Positions 17,255-27,573 of a DNA stretch of 64,000 bases are shown here, piece after piece; position 1 is the first letter of the stretch, and each line of letters starts with the position of its first letter. The translations under genes were made by a program, and so were the position numbers. The notes under the pieces were generated by a model that saw only the letters and a list, made by a program, of their open reading frames with translations, ran no database searches and was not told the origin of the DNA. The DNA is from VRUE01 sp036379955 (lineage in GTDB: Bacteria > Actinomycetota > Thermoleophilia > Solirubrobacterales > 70-9): assembly GCA_036379955.1 (NCBI GenBank), contig DASVFR010000030.1:60835-124834 (forward strand), read 5' to 3'.

Positions 17255-17914
17255 ATGCTCAAGCTTGGAGACACGGCGCCGGACTTCGAGGCGCAGACGA
17301 CGGAGGGTCCGATCAAGTTCCATGAGTGGGCGGGCGACTCGTGGGTGGTCCTCTTCTCGCATCCGAAGGACTTCACTCCGGTCTGCACGACCGAGCTCGG
17401 CTACATGGCGAGCATCAAGCCCGAGTTCGACAAGCGCGGGGTGAAGATCATCGGCCTCTCGGTCGACCGGGCCGAGGACCACGAGGCCTGGGCGAAGGAC
17501 ATCGCCGAGACCCAGGGCACGGCGCCCAACTACCCGATCGTCGCCGACCCCGACTTCGCGATCTCCAAGCTCTACGGGATGCTGCCGGCCGACGTCTCCG
17601 GCGACCCCGGCGGGCGCACCCCGGCCGACAACCAGACGGTCCGCAACGTCTTCGTCATCGGCCCCGACAAGAAGATCAAACTGATCCTGATCTACCCGAT
17701 GACCACGGGCCGCAACTTCGACGAGGTCTTGCGCGTGGTCGACTCGCTGCAGCTGACCGCGAAGCACAAAGTGGCGACGCCGGCGCAGTGGAGCCAGGGC
17801 GATGACGTGATCATCGCCGGCTCGGTCTCCGACGACGAAGCGCGCGAGACCTACCCGGACGGCTGGGAGTCGCCCCGCCCCTACATCAGGATCGTGCCGC
17901 AGCCGACCGAGTGA
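17255..17914 (+). CDS. 1-Cys-type peroxiredoxin (Prx6/AhpC-TSA family)
   Basis: 219 residues from an ATG preceded by GGAGGA (17244-17249). The thioredoxin fold has the peroxidatic motif HPKDFTPVCTTELG with Cys at ~49 and the long C-terminal domain of Prx6-type enzymes (…TVRNVFVIGPDKKIKLILIYPMTTGRNFDEVLRV). No second Cys follows at the resolving position, so it is read as a 1-Cys peroxiredoxin that reduces H2O2 and organic peroxides. It overlaps the next gene by 4 nt (GTGA), hence probably cotranscribed with the MBL hydrolase. Confidence 0.92.
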   Translation: MLKLGDTAPDFEAQTTEGPIKFHEWAGDSWVVLFSHPKDFTPVCTTELGYMASIKPEFDKRGVKIIGLSVDRAEDHEAWAKDIAETQGTAPNYPIVADPDFAISKLYGMLPADVSGDPGGRTPADNQTVRNVFVIGPDKKIKLILIYPMTTGRNFDEVLRVVDSLQLTAKHKVATPAQWSQGDDVIIAGSVSDDEARETYPDGWESPRPYIRIVPQPTE

Positions 17915-18846
17915 CGTCCGGCGGGGAGGAGCCGGGCGCTCGACCGGGGCGGTTCGCGGCCCCGGCCGAGTCCTGGTTCAGGGTGGCCCCCCTGGAGCCC
18001 GGCGTCTGGCTGGTCGGCGAGCCCGGGCACGTCAACAGCTGGCTGATCCAGGGTGGGGAGCGGACGGTCCTGCTCGACACCGGCATGGGGCTGGCCGACG
18101 TCTCGGCCGCGGTGGCGACCGTCTGCCCGGACGAACCGCTGGTCGTCAACTCGCACGTTCACTTCGACCACGTCGGCGGCAACGACCTCTTCGCCGAGAC
18201 GGCGATGCACGAGCTCGGGCCGGAGTGGGTCGAGGCCGGCTGCGAGCCGGGTCAGCTGCGCGCCTATCCCGGCTTGATCCCGGAGATGGAAGCGGCTTAT
18301 GAGCGACTGCTGGCCGCCGACCGGGAGGGGTTCTTCCTGGTCGGGCCCGACGAGGAGATGCGCCCCTGGCCGGCGCAGGGGATCGCCGAGCGCGGCTGGC
18401 GGATCGAGCCGCCGCCGCCGACGCGGCTGCTGCGCGAGGGCGAGGAGATCGACCTCGGCGGCCGCGTCCTGCGCGTACTCCACACCCCCGGCCACGCTCC
18501 CGACCACATCTGCCTGCTCGACGAGCGCGAGGGTGTGCTCTGGGCGCAGGACCAGGCCTACTACGGCCCGCACCTGGTCTATGAGCCGGGCGCCGACCTC
18601 GGCGACTTCGTCGCCTCGACTCGCCGTCTCGCCGACGAGCTGAGCGGCTCGCTGCGCACCGTCTACACCGCTCACTGCCTGCGTCCGACGGTGCCGCCGG
18701 CGTTCCTGGGCGAATTGGCCGACGCGGCCGAAGCCGTCGCCGGCGGCGAGGCGACGCTGACGCCGTCCGAAGGCTTCTTCGGCGAGCCCGTGCGCATGGC
18801 CGAGTTCGGCCATTTCTCGATCATGGTCGGCGAGCGACAACCCTGA
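17911..18846 (+). CDS. Metallo-beta-lactamase-fold hydrolase
   Basis: 311 residues. The dinuclear zinc site is present: HVHFDHVGG at ~75-83, a later His in HTPGHAPDH (~193-200), an Asp in LWAQDQAYY (~213) and a final His in TAHCLRP (~253). The start GTG overlaps the peroxiredoxin stop. The family covers glyoxalase II-like, lactonase and sulfur-oxygenase-related enzymes. Coupling to a peroxiredoxin suggests detoxification, but substrate specificity is not determinable. Confidence 0.88.
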   Translation: MTSGGEEPGARPGRFAAPAESWFRVAPLEPGVWLVGEPGHVNSWLIQGGERTVLLDTGMGLADVSAAVATVCPDEPLVVNSHVHFDHVGGNDLFAETAMHELGPEWVEAGCEPGQLRAYPGLIPEMEAAYERLLAADREGFFLVGPDEEMRPWPAQGIAERGWRIEPPPPTRLLREGEEIDLGGRVLRVLHTPGHAPDHICLLDEREGVLWAQDQAYYGPHLVYEPGADLGDFVASTRRLADELSGSLRTVYTAHCLRPTVPPAFLGELADAAEAVAGGEATLTPSEGFFGEPVRMAEFGHFSIMVGERQP

Positions 18847-18851
18847 CCCGG

Positions 18852-18898
18852 TTCCGGTGCGCCTTATGTGGTTATAGACCGCATAAAGCGCACCGGAA
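18852..18898. terminator. Long imperfect palindrome between the MBL and VOC genes
   Basis: 17-nt arms (TTCCGGTGCGCCTTATG at 18852-18868 and its complement at 18882-18898) match except for one C/A position. They enclose 13 nt that can form a small inner hairpin (GGT-TATA-GACC-like). It starts five bases after the MBL stop and ends 16 bases before the VOC ATG. There is no U-tract. It may act as a terminator or RNA-processing stem. Confidence 0.6.
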
Positions 18899-18914
18899 GG
18901 TAGGGTCGGCCGCG

Positions 18915-19544
18915 ATGGTGACGGTCGACGAGCTGGTGGTGGGGGACGAGCCCGCGGCGTGGACCGGGCTCGGGTTCGCGGTCGAGGGCGATGTCTGCAC
19001 GGTCGGCGACGTGCGGATCCGGCTGGCGGGAGCGAGTGCGGGCAAGGGCTTGTGCGGCTGGTCATTGCGTGGAGCCGGTGACGGCGAGCTCGACGGGTTG
19101 CCGACTGCTCGCTCGGACACCCTGATGCCAGACGATGCGCCGATTCATCCCAACGGCATCGCCGCGATCGATCACGTAGTCGCGATCTCACCCGACCTCG
19201 ACCGCACGGTCGCGGCGCTGCAGGGCGCCGGACTCGACCTGCGCCGCGTGCGCGAGGAGCCGACCCCGGCCGGGGCGCCGCGCCAGGCCTTCTTCCGCCT
19301 CGGCGCGGTCATCCTCGAGGTCGTCCAGGAGCCAGCCGAGGCGATCGAGCGCGGCGGCGGCCCTGACCGTCCCGCCTTCTTCTGGGGCCTCGCCTTCATC
19401 GGCGACGACCTCGAGGCGACGGTCGCCGGCCTCGGCGACCGCGTCGGCGAGATCCGTCCCGCCATCCAGCCCGGCCGCCGCATCGCCACCCTGCGCCGCT
19501 CCGCCGGCCTCTCGGTCCCGGTGGCGCTGATGAGCGCTGCCTAG
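18915..19544 (+). CDS. VOC (glyoxalase/bleomycin-resistance-like) protein
   Basis: 209 residues. The second half is a recognisable VOC module: HPNGIAAIDHVVAISPDLDRTVAALQGAGLDLRRVREE … APRQAFFRLGAVILEVVQEP, with the strand carrying the metal-ligand His at IDHVV and the Glu at LEVVQEP. The first ~70 residues are a shorter, degenerate repeat of the same fold. VOC proteins include dioxygenases, epimerases and drug-binding proteins. No partner gene identifies the substrate. Confidence 0.75.
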   Translation: MVTVDELVVGDEPAAWTGLGFAVEGDVCTVGDVRIRLAGASAGKGLCGWSLRGAGDGELDGLPTARSDTLMPDDAPIHPNGIAAIDHVVAISPDLDRTVAALQGAGLDLRRVREEPTPAGAPRQAFFRLGAVILEVVQEPAEAIERGGGPDRPAFFWGLAFIGDDLEATVAGLGDRVGEIRPAIQPGRRIATLRRSAGLSVPVALMSAA

Positions 19545-19562
19545 CGCTGTCCCAGGAGGGGT

Positions 19563-21065
19563 TCAGCGGTGAGAGGAGCGGTGGTGCTTCCTACCGCACT
19601 TCCGCTTTGCCTTTTTGGCCTTGTGCTTCCCACAGCGCCTGTGCGAGCCCTTCTTCCGGGGCGGGTGTTTCTCGAGTCGATCAAAGTCGCCGGGGTCTCC
19701 GGTTGGGGACGGCGGCGCCAAGCCTTTAGCGGGTGGTTCCGGAGTCGATGGGGGCGGCGGGTCGCCCTCGTAGCGGATGACTCCAAAGCCCCCCGGGGCT
19801 CCGCCGGCGATGACGATCTTGCCGTCGGGCTGCAGTGCGATGGCTCGCGCCCCGTTCTGGCTTTCTTCGAACTCGGTGGTGACCATGCCGTCTTCGCCAA
19901 ACGAGGTGTCGAGCGAGCCGTCGGTTTCGTAGCGGGCGACGGCGTAGTTGACCGCGCCCGTTTCTTCGTCGTGGATCGTGCCGGCGGCGATCACCCGGCC
20001 GTTTTTCTGCACCTGAACGGCGTAGGCGAGGCGACCTTCCCCGTGCCAGCCCGGGAAGAGAGCCCCCTCGCCGTCATAGCTGGTGTCGACGCTGCCGTCG
20101 GATTCGAAGCGACCCGTGAGGAAGTTCTGAAAGCCGCCGGCGACGGCGATCTGGCCGTTCGGCGCGAGCGCCGCCGACGTCGCCTGCGTGACGGAGCGCG
20201 CGCTCGCCATCCCGTCCCCGCCGCCGAAACCGGTGTCCGGCGTGCCGTCGGTGCCGTACTGGACGAGGCCGACCTCGCCTCTGCCGGTCCCGTTCGGAGG
20301 GTCGTGCACGGTGCCGACGGCAACCAGCTTGCCGCTGGGCCGCAGAAGGATCGCGTTAGCGACGTCCCCTTCGCTTTCGGGGAATGAAGTGACGACCAAG
20401 CCGTCTTCGTCTTCGCCGAAGCCTTCGTCCAGCGAGCCGTCGCCTTCGTAGCGGGCGAGGGCGATGCTCTGGGGCGAGTCGGTGTCCGGCCAGGCCATTC
20501 CCGCCGCGACGATCTTGCCGTTGGGCTGCACGACGACCGCGTTGGCGGCGTCGAAGTCGGTTTCCGGGAAATCGGTGAGGACCTTGCCGTCGCCGCCGCC
20601 GAACGATTCGTCGAGAGTGCCGTCCGCGTTGTAGCGGGCGAGGGCGAAGAACGGCCCCGCTTCGCCGGCGACGACGATCTTGCCGTTGGGCTGCACGACG
20701 ACCGCGTTGGCTCTCTCTTCTTCGTAGCCGAAGTCAGTCGTCTGCCTGCCGTCGCCGCTGAATTCGGTGTCGGGCGTGCCGTTCGCGTTGAAGACCGCCA
20801 GGTCGAAGTCTTTGCGCCCGCCGGCCACGACGATCCTCCCGCTGGGCTGTACCGCCACCGCCGAGGCTCTGCTTTCGTCTTCGAAGGCGGCGCTCGCCAG
20901 TCCGTCGCCGCTGAAGGTCGGGTCGAGGTCGCCGGGAGAGGCGCCTGCGCCGGCAGGGACAGCCAGGAGGAGCAGGGCAACGACGGCAAAGGCACAAAGC
21001 GAACCACGGATGCTTACCCCCACCTGATTGCCGCGAGACAGCTCGAACGCCATCGCGCGCATCAT
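19563..21065 (-). CDS. Secreted delta-60 repeat protein
   Basis: About 500 residues. An N-terminal signal peptide (GSLCAFAVVALLLLAVPAGAGA) is followed by at least seven ~60-residue repeats. Each contains a V.PNGKIVVAG core and an ARY..DGSLD..FG.DG end, the delta-60 (TIGR02608-like) pattern thought to fold as a beta-propeller. The C-terminus is a Lys/Arg/His-rich tail (KKGSHRRCGKHKAKKAKRK…), which may bind the cell wall or nucleic acid. Start is uncertain: ATGs at 21065, 21062 and 21053 and a more distal TTG are possible; 21065 leaves 7 nt to the upstream stop. It is exported; the role is unknown. Confidence 0.8.
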   Translation of the reverse strand: MMRAMAFELSRGNQVGVSIRGSLCAFAVVALLLLAVPAGAGASPGDLDPTFSGDGLASAAFEDESRASAVAVQPSGRIVVAGGRKDFDLAVFNANGTPDTEFSGDGRQTTDFGYEEERANAVVVQPNGKIVVAGEAGPFFALARYNADGTLDESFGGGDGKVLTDFPETDFDAANAVVVQPNGKIVAAGMAWPDTDSPQSIALARYEGDGSLDEGFGEDEDGLVVTSFPESEGDVANAILLRPSGKLVAVGTVHDPPNGTGRGEVGLVQYGTDGTPDTGFGGGDGMASARSVTQATSAALAPNGQIAVAGGFQNFLTGRFESDGSVDTSYDGEGALFPGWHGEGRLAYAVQVQKNGRVIAAGTIHDEETGAVNYAVARYETDGSLDTSFGEDGMVTTEFEESQNGARAIALQPDGKIVIAGGAPGGFGVIRYEGDPPPPSTPEPPAKGLAPPSPTGDPGDFDRLEKHPPRKKGSHRRCGKHKAKKAKRKCGRKHHRSSHR

Positions 21066-21072
21066 GCCACCG

Positions 21073-22146
21073 TCAATCTTGCAGTGCAATTACGTGCGCC
21101 GCGTTCGGCGCGACCCGGCCCTCGATCACCTCGAGGTAGGCGTCGCGGGCACCTTCGATGCCCTCGCCCGGGATCGTCTCCAGCCAGCCCCCGATCCACT
21201 CGCAGAAGGGGTCCCAGGCCGCGGCGGCCCGACGCATCAGCCCGTCGCCGCCCCAGTCCTCGGCGCGCTTGACGATGCGGTCGGGGGCGAAGAAGAGGGT
21301 CGGCGGCGGGCCCGGCAGCTCACCCGCGCCACCGCCGAAGTCTTCCCAGTGGGTGACGCCGACGGCCATGCTGTGCAGAAGGTCGTCGCCGAAGCGCTCG
21401 TGGACGGCGCGGCGCACCTCGCCGTTGCCGGCGACGTCGACGTAGGTGGCGGCCTCGGGCTGCAGCGAGCCGATCTCCCCGTAGGAGACCGTGCGGTCGT
21501 AGATCCCGAGCCCGGCGACGAACTCGGCGTTGCCGTGTGAGGTGAGGGCGACCAGCTCGACGCCCTCGCGCCGCGAGAGCAGGAAGGCGGCCGCGATCGC
21601 GGTCTTGCTCGAGGCGCTCGAGACGAGCACCGGGCCGCGCTCGGCGAGCCCGTCGTCGTCGAGCTGGTCGTCGATCAGGAACGAGGTGAGAAATAGCGGC
21701 CGCAACAGCATCTGCATCGCCTCGGTGTCCGGGCTGTAGAAGGGGTCGGGACCGGTCGCGGCGTAGCGCTGGTAGGCGGCGGGCAGCTTCGCTCGGTGCG
21801 CGGCGCCGTCGACGAACCCGGTCTCGTCGGCTCCGGCCGGCGTCACCGCCAGATACGTGGACGGCGGCAGGTAGCCGTAGACGCGCGTGCCGGCCTCGAC
21901 GCCCGCGGCCTCGCTGCGCTCGACCTCGGCGAAGCCCCACATCGGCACCCGGCCCCAGCCCTCGGGAGCGGGGAAGAAGTCCCAGTAGCGCATCGCCTCG
22001 CCCATTACCGCGTAGGTGACGTTGTTCGCGGTCAGCCCGAAGGAGTCGATTCGCAGCAGTGCTTCCCCCGGGCCGATCTCGGGCGGCTCGGACTCGACCA
22101 GGCGGCACTCGCGCAGGTCCTCGCGGCGGACGAGGAGCTCGGTCAT
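21073..22146 (-). CDS. DUF2855 family protein
   Basis: 357 residues. The N-terminus resembles a quinone-reductase/MDR fold (LLVRREDLRECRLVESEPPEIGPGEALLRIDSFGLTANNVTYAVMGEAMRYWDFFP) and a glycine-poor Rossmann-like half follows (VLVSSASSKTAIAAAFLLSR…VVALTS-type strand). This is the DUF2855 pattern, proteins related to medium-chain reductases but of unknown activity. Its ATG overlaps the TetR stop by 4 nt (ATGA), so the two form an operon in which DUF2855 is probably a target of the repressor. Confidence 0.85.
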   Translation of the reverse strand: MTELLVRREDLRECRLVESEPPEIGPGEALLRIDSFGLTANNVTYAVMGEAMRYWDFFPAPEGWGRVPMWGFAEVERSEAAGVEAGTRVYGYLPPSTYLAVTPAGADETGFVDGAAHRAKLPAAYQRYAATGPDPFYSPDTEAMQMLLRPLFLTSFLIDDQLDDDGLAERGPVLVSSASSKTAIAAAFLLSRREGVELVALTSHGNAEFVAGLGIYDRTVSYGEIGSLQPEAATYVDVAGNGEVRRAVHERFGDDLLHSMAVGVTHWEDFGGGAGELPGPPPTLFFAPDRIVKRAEDWGGDGLMRRAAAAWDPFCEWIGGWLETIPGEGIEGARDAYLEVIEGRVAPNAAHVIALQD

Positions 22147-22787
22147 GCGCTTGCCGTTCCTCCGCCCGCGGCGGCCTCCTCGAACATCTCGACCAGCTTC
22201 GCCCGGCAGAACTCCCACTGCTTGCGGTTGCGATCGCCGTCGCCGGGGTGCAGCGTGTCGAGCAGCGAGAGGCCGCGCGCCGTCGCCGCCGCCATCTCGA
22301 TCAGGCGCTCGAAGTCGGGGCTCTCGGCGAGGCTGCCGAAGAGGCGGCGGGCCAGCTCCAGCGTCTGGCGGTCGAGCTCGCGTTCGACCTTGACCAGGGC
22401 GGCGCGCAGCTCGGGGTCGGTGCGGGCCGCGGTCCAGAGGTCGAGCGCCGCCTGGAAGAGCGGGCTAGCGTAGTTCGACCAGAAGAAGTCGAGGCCGGCG
22501 GCGACGCGCTCGGGGCCCTCGGGCAGGGCGTCGACCGCGGCGAGCTGCTCGGCGGAGCGCCGTCGTGCGAGGCGCTCGACCGCAGCCGCGACCAGCGCCT
22601 CGCGGGTCTGGAAGTGGTGCAGGTGGGCGCCCCGCGAGACGCCGGCCCGCTCTGCCACCCGCCCGGTGGTCGTCCTCGCGTAGCCGTCCTCGCAGAGCGA
22701 CTCGATCGTCGCATCGAGCAGCGCTTCGCGGGTGGCTTCGCTGCGCTCGGCTTGGCTGCGGCGGGCGGGGGTCTCAGCGGTGGCCAT
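22143..22787 (-). CDS. TetR family regulator
   Basis: 214 residues. The N-terminal helix-turn-helix is typical: SEATREALLDATIESLCEDGYARTTTGRVAERAGVSRGAHLHHFQTREALVAAAV. The C-terminal ligand/dimer domain is helical and variable. It is coupled to the DUF2855 gene and divergent from the thiolase gene with a ~137-bp shared intergenic region that contains a palindrome. It is therefore a candidate regulator of the beta-oxidation genes as well as of its own operon. Confidence 0.9.
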   Translation of the reverse strand: MATAETPARRSQAERSEATREALLDATIESLCEDGYARTTTGRVAERAGVSRGAHLHHFQTREALVAAAVERLARRRSAEQLAAVDALPEGPERVAAGLDFFWSNYASPLFQAALDLWTAARTDPELRAALVKVERELDRQTLELARRLFGSLAESPDFERLIEMAAATARGLSLLDTLHPGDGDRNRKQWEFCRAKLVEMFEEAAAGGGTASA

Positions 22788-22854
22788 CGCTAGCCATCCT
22801 AATGAAACTTGCGTTCACGACTGAATGTTATTCTTTATCTACGTCTTTGAACTG

Positions 22855-22902
22855 ACGTGCCGTCGATTGAGCCACCGTATGGGTGGACAACTCACGGCAC
22901 GT
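22855..22902. promoter_or_regulatory. Nested palindrome in the TetR/thiolase intergenic region
   Basis: Outer arms ACGTGCCGT (22855-22863) and ACGGCACGT (22894-22902) enclose an inner hairpin CCACC-GTATG-GGTGG (22872-22886). The flanking CTGACGTGCCG is shared with the palindrome before the acyl-CoA dehydrogenase gene. It ends 22 bp upstream of the thiolase ATG. It could be a regulator site or a 5' UTR stem. Confidence 0.5.
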
Positions 22903-22924
22903 ATCGACTAAAGAGGAGCTTGAG

Positions 22925-24142
<1,218 letters not shown>

Positions 24143-26344
24143 ATGACGGAGAGCACCACGATCCGCTACGAGCGCGGCGAGGACGGCATCGTCGTCCTCA
24201 CGCTCGACGACCCGAACCAGTCGGCCAACACGATGAACGCCGCCTACGTCGCCTCGATGGGGGCGACGGTGGACCGGCTCGAGGCCGAGAAGGACAACAT
24301 CAAGGGCGTCGTCCTCACCTCGGCGAAGAAGACCTTCTTCGCCGGCGGCGACCTCAACGACCTCAAGCAGGTGAAGCCCGAGAACGCGGCCGAGCTCGCC
24401 GAGGGCCTGAAGGTCGTCAAGGGCCAGCTGCGCCGCCTGGAGACGCTCGGCGCCCCGGTCGTCGCCGCGATCAACGGCGCCGCCCTCGGCGGCGGCCTGG
24501 AGATCTGCCTCGCGACCCACCAGCGGATCGCCGTCGACGACTCCAAGGTCAAGCTCGGCTTCCCCGAGGTCAAGCTCGGCCTGCTGCCGGGCGGCGGCGG
24601 CGTCGTCCGCTCGGTGCGGATGTTCGGCATCGCCGACGCGCTGATGAAGCTGCTCCTGCAGGGCAAGGAACTGCGCCCCGACAAGGCGCTGGAGATGGGC
24701 CTGATCGGCGAGGTCGTGCCGACGGTCGACGACCTGGTGCCGGCCGCCAAGGCCTGGATCGAGGCCAACCCCGAGGCGGTCCAGCCCTGGGACGCCCCCG
24801 GCTACAAGATGCCGGGCGGCACCCCGTCCAACCCGAAGCTGGCCCAGACCCTGCCGGCCTTCCCCTCCAACCTGCGCAAGCAGCTGAAGGGCGCCAACTA
24901 CCCGGCTCCGCACCACATCATGGCGGCGGCGGTCGAGGGCGCCCAGGTCGACTTCGACAACGCGATCGAAATCGAGGGCCGCTACTTCGTCGACCTCGCC
25001 ACCGGCCAGGTTGCGAAGAACATGATCCAGGCCTTCTTCTTCGACCTGCAGGAGGTCAACGGCGCCCGCAACCGGCCCGAGGAGATCGAGACCTTCGAGC
25101 CGCGGAAGATGGTCGTGCTCGGCGCCGGGATGATGGGCGCCGCGATCGCCTACGTCAGCGCCAAGGCCGGGATCGAGGTCGTGCTCAAGGACGTCGACCA
25201 GGAGGCCGCCGAGCGCGGCAAGGGCTACTCGCAGGGCTTGGTCGAGAAGGCCGTCTCGCGCGGCCGCATGAGCGAGGAGAAGGGCGCCGAGCTGCTGGCG
25301 CTGATCACCCCGACGGCCGACGCGGCGGACGCCGCCGGCGCCGAGCTCGTGATCGAGGCCGTCTTCGAGGACCCGGCGGTGAAGGCGCAGGTCTTCGCCG
25401 AGATCGAGCCGCACCTCGCCGAGGGCGCGCTGCTCGGCTCAAACACCTCGACGCTGCCGATCACCGGCCTCGCCGAGGGGGTCAGCCGGCCGGCTGACTT
25501 CATCGGGCTGCACTTCTTCAGCCCGGTGGACAAGATGCCGCTGCTGGAGATCATCAAGGGCGAGCAGACGAGCGAGGAGACGCTCTACCGCGCCCTCGAC
25601 GTCGCCAAGAAGATCCGCAAGACGCCGATCGTGGTCAACGACTCGCGCGGCTTCTTCACCTCGCGCGTGATCGGCACCTTCATCAACGAGGGGATCGCGA
25701 TGCTGACCGAGGGCGTGCCGGCGCCGACGATCGAGCAGGCCTCCTCGCAGGCCGGCTACCCGGCCCCGGTGCTGCAGCTCTCCGACGAGCTCAACCTCAA
25801 CCTGATGCGCAAGATCCGCAAGGCGTACCAGGACGCGATGGAAGCCGAGGGCAACGCCTGGTCCGACCATCCGTCGACGACGGTGATCGACCGCATGCTC
25901 GACGAGTTCGACCGCGGCGGCCGCCTCGCCGGCAAGGGGTTCTACGAGTACGACTCCGACGGCAAGCGCGTCGGGCTCTGGCAGGGCCTGCCCGACGCCT
26001 TCCCGGCGGTCGACGACCCGGCCTCGATCTCGCTGCGCGACCTCGAGGAGCGGATGATGTTCGCCGAGTCGCTCGAGACCGTGAAGTGCATGGACGAGGG
26101 CGTGATCGAGTCGGTCGCCGACGCCAACATCGGCTCGATCTTCGGGATCGGTTTCCCGGCCTGGACCGGCGGCGTGCTCCAGTACGTCGACGGCTACGAG
26201 GGCGGCCCGGCCGGCTTCGTAGCCCGGGCGCGCGAGCTGGCCGCCAAGTACGGCGAGCGCTTCGAGCCGCCCGAGTCCCTGGTCGAGCTGGCCGAGCGCG
26301 GCGAGACCTACGCGGAACGAGGCGCCGCCCTAGCCGCAGCCTGA
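24143..26344 (+). CDS. FadB/FadJ-like multifunctional enoyl-CoA hydratase / 3-hydroxyacyl-CoA dehydrogenase
   Basis: 733 residues. Residues ~1-290 are the crotonase domain, with oxyanion-hole region INGAALGGGLEICLATHQRIA and the catalytic Glu region KLGFPEVKLGLLPGGGG. Residues ~320-500 are the NAD-binding dehydrogenase with MVVLGAGMMGAAIAY and the HFFSPVDKMPLLEII segment with catalytic His. Then follows the C-terminal dimerisation domain (FTSRVIGTFINEG; FGIGFPAWTGGVLQYVD). It converts enoyl-CoA to 3-ketoacyl-CoA for the thiolase encoded immediately before it. Length and motifs are complete. Confidence 0.93.
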   Translation: MTESTTIRYERGEDGIVVLTLDDPNQSANTMNAAYVASMGATVDRLEAEKDNIKGVVLTSAKKTFFAGGDLNDLKQVKPENAAELAEGLKVVKGQLRRLETLGAPVVAAINGAALGGGLEICLATHQRIAVDDSKVKLGFPEVKLGLLPGGGGVVRSVRMFGIADALMKLLLQGKELRPDKALEMGLIGEVVPTVDDLVPAAKAWIEANPEAVQPWDAPGYKMPGGTPSNPKLAQTLPAFPSNLRKQLKGANYPAPHHIMAAAVEGAQVDFDNAIEIEGRYFVDLATGQVAKNMIQAFFFDLQEVNGARNRPEEIETFEPRKMVVLGAGMMGAAIAYVSAKAGIEVVLKDVDQEAAERGKGYSQGLVEKAVSRGRMSEEKGAELLALITPTADAADAAGAELVIEAVFEDPAVKAQVFAEIEPHLAEGALLGSNTSTLPITGLAEGVSRPADFIGLHFFSPVDKMPLLEIIKGEQTSEETLYRALDVAKKIRKTPIVVNDSRGFFTSRVIGTFINEGIAMLTEGVPAPTIEQASSQAGYPAPVLQLSDELNLNLMRKIRKAYQDAMEAEGNAWSDHPSTTVIDRMLDEFDRGGRLAGKGFYEYDSDGKRVGLWQGLPDAFPAVDDPASISLRDLEERMMFAESLETVKCMDEGVIESVADANIGSIFGIGFPAWTGGVLQYVDGYEGGPAGFVARARELAAKYGERFEPPESLVELAERGETYAERGAALAAA

Positions 26345-26351
26345 CCTGACT

Positions 26352-26401
26352 GACGTGCCGGTGATTAGCCGCCCATAAGGGCACGCAATCACCGGCACGT
26401 C
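26352..26401. terminator. 15-bp-arm palindrome between the FadB-like and acyl-CoA dehydrogenase genes
   Basis: Perfect arms GACGTGCCGGTGATT (26352-26366) and AATCACCGGCACGTC (26387-26401) enclose an inner GCCC-ATAA-GGGC hairpin (26371-26382). It sits seven bases after the FadB-like stop and 19 before the next ATG. The arm sequence is related to the palindrome before the thiolase gene. Confidence 0.6.
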
Positions 26402-26420
26402 CTGACGAGGGGAGTTGAAG

Positions 26421-27563
26421 ATGCCGGTTGCGTTCACGAGTGAGCAGGAGGCGTTTGCGGAGGCGATTCGGGACTTCGCCTCGCGGGAGTGCGGGACGCG
26501 GGAGCAGCGCGACGCGCTGACCCAGGGCGGGCAGGAGGTCCACAACGTCGACCTCTACGCCAAGATCGCCGACCTCGGCTGGCTCGGGATCGCGGTCGCC
26601 GAGGAGTACGGGGGTACCGGGGGCGGCATGGTCGACCTCTGCCTCTTCCTCGAGGAGATGGCCTACGGCCAGATCCCGATCGGCGGCTTCCCGGTGACGG
26701 CGATCACCGCCGGCGCCTACGAGCGCTTCGGCACCGAGGAGCAGAAGGCCGAGATCCTCGGCGGCATCGTCAAGGGCGCGGTCGAGGCGATCGCGATGTC
26801 CGAGCCCGAGGCGGGCTCCGACGTCGGCGCCCTGCGCTGCAAGGCGGTGCGCGAGAACGGCGGCTACCGGATCAACGGCCAGAAGACCTGGATCTCCGAG
26901 GCCCACGTCGCCGACCACATCCTGCTCGTCTGCCGCACCGACGACAGCGGCTCCAAGCACGAGGGCCTGACGATGATCAGCATCCCGAAGGGCGCCGAGG
27001 GGGTCGAGATCCGCGGCATCGAGACGATGGGAGGGCGGATCGTCAACGACGTCTTCTTCGACGACTGCCACGTCCCCGCCGAGAACCTGCTGGGCGAGGA
27101 AGGCAAGGCCTGGATGCAGCTGATGGCCGGCCTCAACGTCGAGCGCCTGATCATCGCCGCGCAGTCGCTCGGCATCGCCCGCCGGGCGATGGACGACGTG
27201 CTCGCCTACGTCAAGGAGCGCAAGCAGTTCGGCCGCCCGATCGGCAGCTTCCAGACGATCGGCCACCGGATCGCCGACCTGGCGACCGAGCTCGAGTGCA
27301 GCCGCCTGCTCACCTACGACGTCGCCGCCCGCGTCGACGCCGACCCGACCGCGCTCTTCCCGCGCGAGGCCTCGATGGCGAAGCTCAAGGTGACCGAAAC
27401 GGCGAAGAAGATCTCGCTCGAAGGCATGCAGATGATGGGCGGCTACGGCTACGCCACCGAGTACGACATGGAGCGCTACGTCCGCACCACGCTGGTCTCG
27501 ACCATCTACGGCGGCACCAGCGAGATCCAGCGCGAAATCATCGCCAAGACGCTCGGCCTGTAG
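26421..27563 (+). CDS. Acyl-CoA dehydrogenase
   Basis: 380 residues from an ATG behind GAGGGGAG. Typical ACAD layout: helical N-domain to ~125, beta domain with AIAMSEPEAGSDVGAL and YRINGQKTWISEAHVADHILLV, then the helical C-domain with KQFGRPIGSFQTIGHRIADLA and MMGGYGYATEYDMERYVR. The motif that holds the catalytic Glu in many ACADs (YEGT) reads YGGTSEIQ here, as in many actinobacterial members where the base sits elsewhere. It supplies the first, FAD-dependent step for the thiolase/FadB genes upstream. Confidence 0.92.
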   Translation: MPVAFTSEQEAFAEAIRDFASRECGTREQRDALTQGGQEVHNVDLYAKIADLGWLGIAVAEEYGGTGGGMVDLCLFLEEMAYGQIPIGGFPVTAITAGAYERFGTEEQKAEILGGIVKGAVEAIAMSEPEAGSDVGALRCKAVRENGGYRINGQKTWISEAHVADHILLVCRTDDSGSKHEGLTMISIPKGAEGVEIRGIETMGGRIVNDVFFDDCHVPAENLLGEEGKAWMQLMAGLNVERLIIAAQSLGIARRAMDDVLAYVKERKQFGRPIGSFQTIGHRIADLATELECSRLLTYDVAARVDADPTALFPREASMAKLKVTETAKKISLEGMQMMGGYGYATEYDMERYVRTTLVSTIYGGTSEIQREIIAKTLGL

Positions 27564-27573
27564 GCGTCGAGGC

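Noticed and set aside
19563..21065. Repeats in the delta-60 gene as a repeat array
   Set aside because: They correspond to protein repeats of ~60 residues in a single frame.
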